Source of the DNA: Acidobacteriaceae bacterium
GTDB lineage: Bacteria; Acidobacteriota; Terriglobia; Terriglobales; Acidobacteriaceae
Assembly: GCA_003135495.1 (NCBI GenBank)
Contig: PLBX01000445.1
Span: 1 to 7,925, forward strand
Reading direction: 5' to 3'
Length of the DNA: 7,925 nucleotides
How positions within the stretch are numbered: position 1 is the first letter of the stretch; every line of letters starts with the position of its first letter. The position numbers and the translations under genes were made by a program. A model generated the notes under the pieces. That model searched no databases, was not told the origin of the DNA, and saw only the letters and a program-made list of their open reading frames with translations. Positions 5,116 to 7,925 of this stretch are shown here, piece by piece.

Positions 5116-5960
5116 GGTCGCCGAACTGCTTTTGTGTCTGGCCTGCGGTCACCATTCACGTCCGCAATAGCCACGAAACTGGCCATATATCCGCCAGCAG
5201 GTAGCTGAACGGGCGGCTTAAAGGTTCCATCTCCATTGCCTAACAGGACACGCACCCCGCCGTTCTGTGTACCCGGGTTGAGCAAAACAACCACAACAAT
5301 GTCGGGCTTGCCGTCACCATTCAAGTCCGCGACTGCGACCGGACCAAGAATAGTCGTCGAGGAGTAGCTGAAACCCGCCTTGAAAGTTCCATCACCGTTA
5401 CCCAGCAGTACGGCCACCAACAAGCCGCCTGCCGCGACGATGTCGGGCTTGCCGTCGCCGTTCACGTCCGCGACCGAGACCGAGAAAACAAATCCCCCCA
5501 CATCGTAGGTTATCGCTCCTTGAAACGTTCCGTCGCCGTTGCCAATGAGTACGCCAACAGTGCTTCCACAACCGCCCCCTGTAAGACACCCGTTAGCCAC
5601 AATCAAATCGGGATGCCCGTCTCCGTTCACATCAACCACCGCAACCGAGGTGACTTCGTACCCACCTGAACCGTAGGACACTGCCGCTTGGAAGGTTCCG
5701 TCACCGTTGCCCAGGAGCACGCTCACACTGCCATGGCATTGGCTATCTTGGCAGAAGTTCCCGACAACAACATCTGGGTGTCCATCTCCGTTCACATCAG
5801 CTATCGCGACCGAAGTGGCGTATAGAGCACCTGAGCTGTAGCTTACCGGGGCCTGGAAAGTACCGTCGCCGTTGCCCAGCAACACGCTCACGCCGCCATT
5901 GCCGCAGTTGGGGGGGGCTATTCTGGCACCATGTAGCCACGACCAAATCCGGATGTCCAT
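5112..5960 (-). CDS. central part of a frameshifted FG-GAP/VCBS repeat protein
   Basis: The real homology starts around residue 16 (base 5915), directly after the C8 run; the ATG at 5960 and the residues before it are out-of-frame reading. Five calcium-type motifs DxNGDGxPD occur at residues 55, 110, 165, 212 and 267, the last degenerate (DVNGDRRPD). Each of the first four is followed by a LLGNGDGTF or LIGNGDGTF strand motif, and the N-terminal segment adds another such motif at 27-34. The spacing is 47 to 55 residues, as in FG-GAP/VCBS beta-propeller blades. Such proteins are exported and probably bind calcium; their ligands are mostly unknown. The frame ends abruptly after the seventh blade motif of the gene (DTKAVRRP, stop), where one missing A in an A4 run moves the Ig part out of frame. 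Confidence 0.7.
   Translation of the reverse strand: MDIRIWSWLHGARIAPPNCGNGGVSVLLGNGDGTFQAPVSYSSGALYATSVAIADVNGDGHPDVVVGNFCQDSQCHGSVSVLLGNGDGTFQAAVSYGSGGYEVTSVAVVDVNGDGHPDLIVANGCLTGGGCGSTVGVLIGNGDGTFQGAITYDVGGFVFSVSVADVNGDGKPDIVAAGGLLVAVLLGNGDGTFKAGFSYSSTTILGPVAVADLNGDGKPDIVVVVLLNPGTQNGGVRVLLGNGDGTFKPPVQLPAGGYMASFVAIADVNGDRRPDTKAVRRP
5130..5133 (-). other. frameshift site between the FG-GAP and Ig parts
   Basis: An A4 run on the minus strand in ACACAAAAGCAG. One additional A would join DVNGDRRPDT directly to KSSSATVTQVVV, the end strand of an Ig domain, and open the whole downstream Ig frame. This is read directly from the three frames. Confidence 0.6.
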
Positions 5961-6309
5961 CTCCGTTCAGATCAGCCACAGCGACCGAAGTGGCACCGTT
6001 CCCACCCAAGCTGTAACTTACAGCCGCCTGAAATGTTCCGTCTCCGTTGCCTAGCAGCACGCTTACACTGCCCGAAGTGAACGAATCATCGCAGATGCTC
6101 TGATTGAAGAGGGTCTGGCAGTTAGCCACGACCAAATCGGGATGTCCATCTCCGTTCAGATCAGCCACTGCCACGGAATCGGCAGCCAAGCCGCCTGAGT
6201 TGTAAGGGACTGCCTTTGCGAAGGACAGTGGCCCCGCTTGGATGGATTTCGGCAACACCATCGCGGTCGTGAGTGCAGCGAATAGAAAAACGAAGCGGAG
6301 AGACTTCAT
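5797..6309 (-). CDS. N-terminal part of a secreted FG-GAP/VCBS repeat protein, frameshifted after residue 131
   Basis: Starts at ATG 6309 with GGAG five bases upstream. A signal peptide is evident: basic MKSLR, the hydrophobic core FVFLFAALTTAMVLP and a probable cleavage after SIQA (residue 25), so the product is exported. Two calcium-type motifs DLNGDGHPD follow at 50 and 113, and one LLGNGDGTF at 85-93. The frame is correct only to about residue 131; the rest of this reading (QLRQWRRERV...) is out of frame, because a C8 run holds one C more than needed. With seven Cs the protein continues as SPPNCGNGGVSV into the central part. The complete gene would then run from 6309 towards 4414. Confidence 0.75.
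   Translation of the reverse strand: MKSLRFVFLFAALTTAMVLPKSIQAGPLSFAKAVPYNSGGLAADSVAVADLNGDGHPDLVVANCQTLFNQSICDDSFTSGSVSVLLGNGDGTFQAAVSYSLGGNGATSVAVADLNGDGHPDLVVATWCQNSPPQLRQWRRERVAGQRRRYFPGPGKLQLRCSIRHFGRDS
5910..5917 (-). other. C8 homopolymer frameshift in the FG-GAP gene
   Basis: Eight consecutive Cs on the minus strand. Seven would keep FG-GAP blades two and three in one frame; eight end the protein in unrelated sequence. It could be a sequencing error, a fixed mutation or a slippage-prone phase-variation tract. Confidence 0.8.
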
Positions 6310-6314
6310 GAAGG

Positions 6315-6318
6315 CTCC
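6315..6318 (-). promoter_or_regulatory. ribosome binding site of the FG-GAP gene
   Basis: GGAG on the minus strand, five bases before the ATG at 6309. It supports the start that also gives a good signal peptide. Confidence 0.5.
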
Positions 6319-6385
6319 AGCACAAAAGCGTGACTACCGAATCTTTGCAAAAAGCTCGTACCAAACTACCCGGATTGTTGCCGCC

Positions 6386-6420
6386 TGTGCTCATTGTCGG
6401 AGCACATCACAACTCGTGCT
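6386..6420 (-). promoter_or_regulatory. overlapping hairpins between the two surface-protein genes
   Basis: TGTGCTC (6386-6392) and GAGCACA (6400-6406) form a perfect seven-base stem with a seven-base loop. AGCAC inside the second arm can instead pair with GTGCT at 6416-6420. The two hairpins exclude each other and lie just after the stop of the upstream gene. No T tract follows on the minus strand, so this is not a standard intrinsic terminator. It may be a weak terminator or a chance structure. Confidence 0.3.
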
Positions 6421-6433
6421 GTTCCGTCCAATA

Positions 6434-7000
6434 CTAATTGACGGTTTGGGTCAGCGAAGCCGAACTTCCTTCGAAGCTCGTGCCGCCACCGTACGTAGCA
6501 GTGATGCTGTGAGTGCCGCGGGCTAGTGTCGAGGTTGTGAACTTTGCGATTCCTCCACTTACGCCCACAGACTTCAGAGCCGTCGTGCCATCGTAGAAAG
6601 TCACGGGCCCGGTGGGCGTGCCGCTGAACTGCGGAGCCACGGTCGCCGTAAAGGTTACGGATTGCCCAGAGTTCGACGGATTCAGCGACGAAGCCAAAGC
6701 GGTCGTGGTTGTGGCTTTGCTGACCACCTGGCTCACTGCCTTCGACGTGCTGCCGGGCAAGTTCGAGTCACCGCTGTACACCGCCTTGATCGCGTTTGTA
6801 CCCACCGGCAACGTCGAGGTCGTAAAGCTGGCCGAGCCGCCACTCAACGTCCCCGTTCCCAATACCGTCGTGCCTTTCATGAACGAGATGGTTTCTCCAT
6901 CCGGCGGCGGCGTACCCAGGCTGGAAGTGACCGTCGCGGTAAAGGCCACCGCCTGTCCATAAGTGGACGGATTCGGCGAAGACGAGAGAGTAGTGGTGGT
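6434..7000 (-). repeat. Ig two-domain super-repeat, C-terminal copy
   Basis: One of two copies of a two-domain unit. Corresponding landmarks (GCCGTCGTGCCA at 6579 and 7152, CACTCA at 6841 and 7414) are exactly 573 bases, or 191 codons, apart. Nucleotide identity is high, including long exact blocks around 6585-6640. Confidence 0.75.
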
Positions 7001-7423
7001 CACTACCAGCACAACCTGATTCACTGGGACCGAGGTGCTGCCAGAGAAGGTTGAGTTGCCTCCATAAACCGCCGTGATGCTGTGCGTGCCCGAGGTCAGC
7101 GTCGAGGTTGTGAATTTTGCCGCGCCTCCGCTCAGGGCCACAGTCTTCAGGGCCGTCGTGCCATCGTAGAAGGTCACGGGCCCGGTGGGCGTGCCGCTGA
7201 ACTGCGGCGCGACGCTCGCCGTAAAGGTCACAGACTGCTTGTAGTTCGACGGATTCTGCGAGGAAGCCAAAGTGGTCGTGGTCGTGGCTTTGTTCACCAC
7301 CTGGCTCACTGCCTTCGACGTGCTCGCGGCGAAGTTTGAGTCGCCGCCGTACACCGCCTTGATCGTATTGGTACCCGCCGGCAGCGCGGAGGTCGTAAAG
7401 CTAGCCGAGCCCCCACTCAGCAC
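6434..7423 (-). CDS. C-terminal part of an Ig-repeat surface protein (after a frameshift)
   Basis: A 329-codon frame that continues the upstream Ig protein; the GTG at 7423 is not a true start, since LSGGSASFTTS is the middle of an Ig domain whose first half lies in the other frame. It contains the end of one domain (1-43) and three complete group-3 Ig-like domains (46-137, 142-235, 237-329). Domains alternate between two types: one with APQFSGTPTGPVTFYDGTTAL and one with PDGETISFMKGTTVLGTG. Such domains are usually spacers that hold adhesive or enzymatic parts away from the cell, or part of secreted proteins. The product ends in SLTQTVN with no anchor or sorting motif. The FG-GAP gene follows after 124 bases on the same strand. 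Confidence 0.7.
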   Translation of the reverse strand: MLSGGSASFTTSALPAGTNTIKAVYGGDSNFAASTSKAVSQVVNKATTTTTLASSQNPSNYKQSVTFTASVAPQFSGTPTGPVTFYDGTTALKTVALSGGAAKFTTSTLTSGTHSITAVYGGNSTFSGSTSVPVNQVVLVVTTTTLSSSPNPSTYGQAVAFTATVTSSLGTPPPDGETISFMKGTTVLGTGTLSGGSASFTTSTLPVGTNAIKAVYSGDSNLPGSTSKAVSQVVSKATTTTALASSLNPSNSGQSVTFTATVAPQFSGTPTGPVTFYDGTTALKSVGVSGGIAKFTTSTLARGTHSITATYGGGTSFEGSSASLTQTVN

Positions 7424-7569
7424 CCCGTCCCCAGTACTGTTGCGCCTTTCATGAACCTGACGGTTTCTCCATCCGGCGGCGCACCAGCGCTGGAAGTGAC
7501 CGTCGCGATGAAGGTCACCGCTTGTCCAGAAGTGGACGGATTCGGACTCGACCCCAGCGCGACCGTGGT
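7001..7569 (-). repeat. Ig two-domain super-repeat, N-terminal copy
   Basis: The partner copy of 6434-7000. It is four bases shorter than the 573-base period: one proline codon (PP instead of PPP) plus the single-base deletion that breaks the frame. Confidence 0.75.
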
Positions 7570-7925
7570 CACCTCTTTGTTCAGACCGATCCCCGTCAAA
7601 CTAATAGGTAATAAACTATCTGCGTTGTTATCGGGGATCGTCACCTGTCCTGTCCGGGTTCCCAGTGCGGTTGGGGTGAAGGTGACAGAGATGGTACAAC
7701 TGCCGCCTGCTGGAACCGATGTACCACAGTTATTAGTCTCGGCAAAGTCGCCGCTGTTAGCTCCGGTAACACTAATGGACCCGATGGTCAAGGTGGCGGT
7801 GCCCGTATAGGTCAACGTTGAAACCTGCGGAGTGCTGGTCGTGCCCACGATTTGGTTGCCGACATTGAGGTTTTGAGGAGTCAGCGTTACGTCTGGCGTA
7901 ATCTTGGTCACGAAGGCGTCGTAAT
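7417..7925 (-). CDS. Exported repeat protein, internal part: end of a probable SBBP module, choice-of-anchor-D domain, start of the Ig array
   Basis: The frame is open to the right edge, so the true start lies outside the window; a GTG at 7911 is internal. The first residues read YDAFVTKI, which resembles the end of SBBP beta-propeller repeats (DAFVTKL). Bases 7890-7585 encode a choice-of-anchor-D (HYDIN-like Ig) domain: VTLTPQNLNVGNQIVGTTST, then GANSGDF, C62 and C72 around the PAGGSC motif, VTFTPTALGTRTGQVTI and LPISLTGIG. An Ig-like group-3 domain follows from 7575 and is cut by a stop after ATVLGTGC, because one base is missing near 7422. Without the deletion it would read on into LSGGSASF. 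The product is probably a large secreted protein; its function is unknown. Confidence 0.7.
   Translation of the reverse strand, partial: YDAFVTKITPDVTLTPQNLNVGNQIVGTTSTPQVSTLTYTGTATLTIGSISVTGANSGDFAETNNCGTSVPAGGSCTISVTFTPTALGTRTGQVTIPDNNADSLLPISLTGIGLNKEVTTVALGSSPNPSTSGQAVTFIATVTSSAGAPPDGETVRFMKGATVLGTGC
7420..7432 (-). other. one-base deletion that breaks the Ig protein
   Basis: The sister repeat reads ACGGGGACGTTGAG and this copy ACGGGGTGCTGAG, one base shorter. The offset between copies drops from 573 at CACTCA (7414) to 572 at GCCTTTCAT (7444), placing the indel between those points. The direct consequence is the stop TGA right after TGC. Confidence 0.8.

Noticed and set aside
4634..5155. 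Alternative minus-strand frame over the Ig segment
   Set aside because: Its translation (DDDHAEFESQSLEIRTS...) is the shifted reading of the Ig repeat and shows no domain of its own.
6161..6394. Minus-strand frame overlapping the signal-peptide region of the FG-GAP gene
   Set aside because: Out-of-frame shadow of a well-supported start with signal peptide and Shine-Dalgarno.

Overview
The window holds two unrelated blocks on the minus strand, separated by a gene-poor stretch that carries an integration scar. Long surface proteins built from FG-GAP/VCBS, Ig-like, choice-of-anchor-D and probably SBBP modules, together with moderately high G+C, suggest a soil-type Acidobacteriota (Terriglobia-like) genome or metagenome contig. 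This assignment rests on gene style only, not on a marker gene.

Left block (1-3326): four tightly spaced minus-strand genes, in transcription order a FadR-type GntR regulator, a fused gamma/delta subunit, an alpha subunit and the first 22 codons of the next gene (presumably beta) of a thiamine-diphosphate 2-oxoacid:ferredoxin oxidoreductase. Gaps are 18, 37 and 49 bases, and the three enzyme genes have Shine-Dalgarno sequences. The alpha subunit has a YPIRP motif where pyruvate enzymes have YPITP. Its Tyr42, Arg45, Arg123, Asp126 and Phe131 match, at one constant offset of 14, the oxalate-binding residues I recall for Moorella thermoacetica oxalate oxidoreductase (Tyr28, Arg31, Arg109, Asp112, Phe117). 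The gamma-delta fusion and the gene order also match that enzyme. I therefore read the block as a candidate oxalate oxidoreductase operon with its own regulator: oxalate to two CO2 with reduction of ferredoxin.

Middle (3327-4413): no well-supported protein gene. It contains the 3' half of a tRNA-Lys(CUU) gene starting exactly at the anticodon loop and ending in an encoded CCA, the classic form of a displaced att site. The geometry puts the former element to the right of 3651. Nearby are a TGGGCACA direct repeat, a Pho-box-like TTAACA direct repeat and one small orphan ORF.

Right block (4414-7925): two minus-strand genes for exported repeat proteins, both broken. The upstream one (6434 to beyond the window) has a choice-of-anchor-D domain and four Ig-like domains arranged as two copies of a 573-base unit, with a one-base deletion near 7422. 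The downstream one (4414-6309) has a signal peptide, seven calcium-type FG-GAP motifs and one and a half Ig domains. It is interrupted by a C8 homopolymer frameshift, by a second frameshift at the FG-GAP/Ig junction and by an unrelated 99-residue tail that begins at a 12-base tandem repeat. The left block is intact while the right one is decaying, phase-variable or mis-sequenced in repeats.
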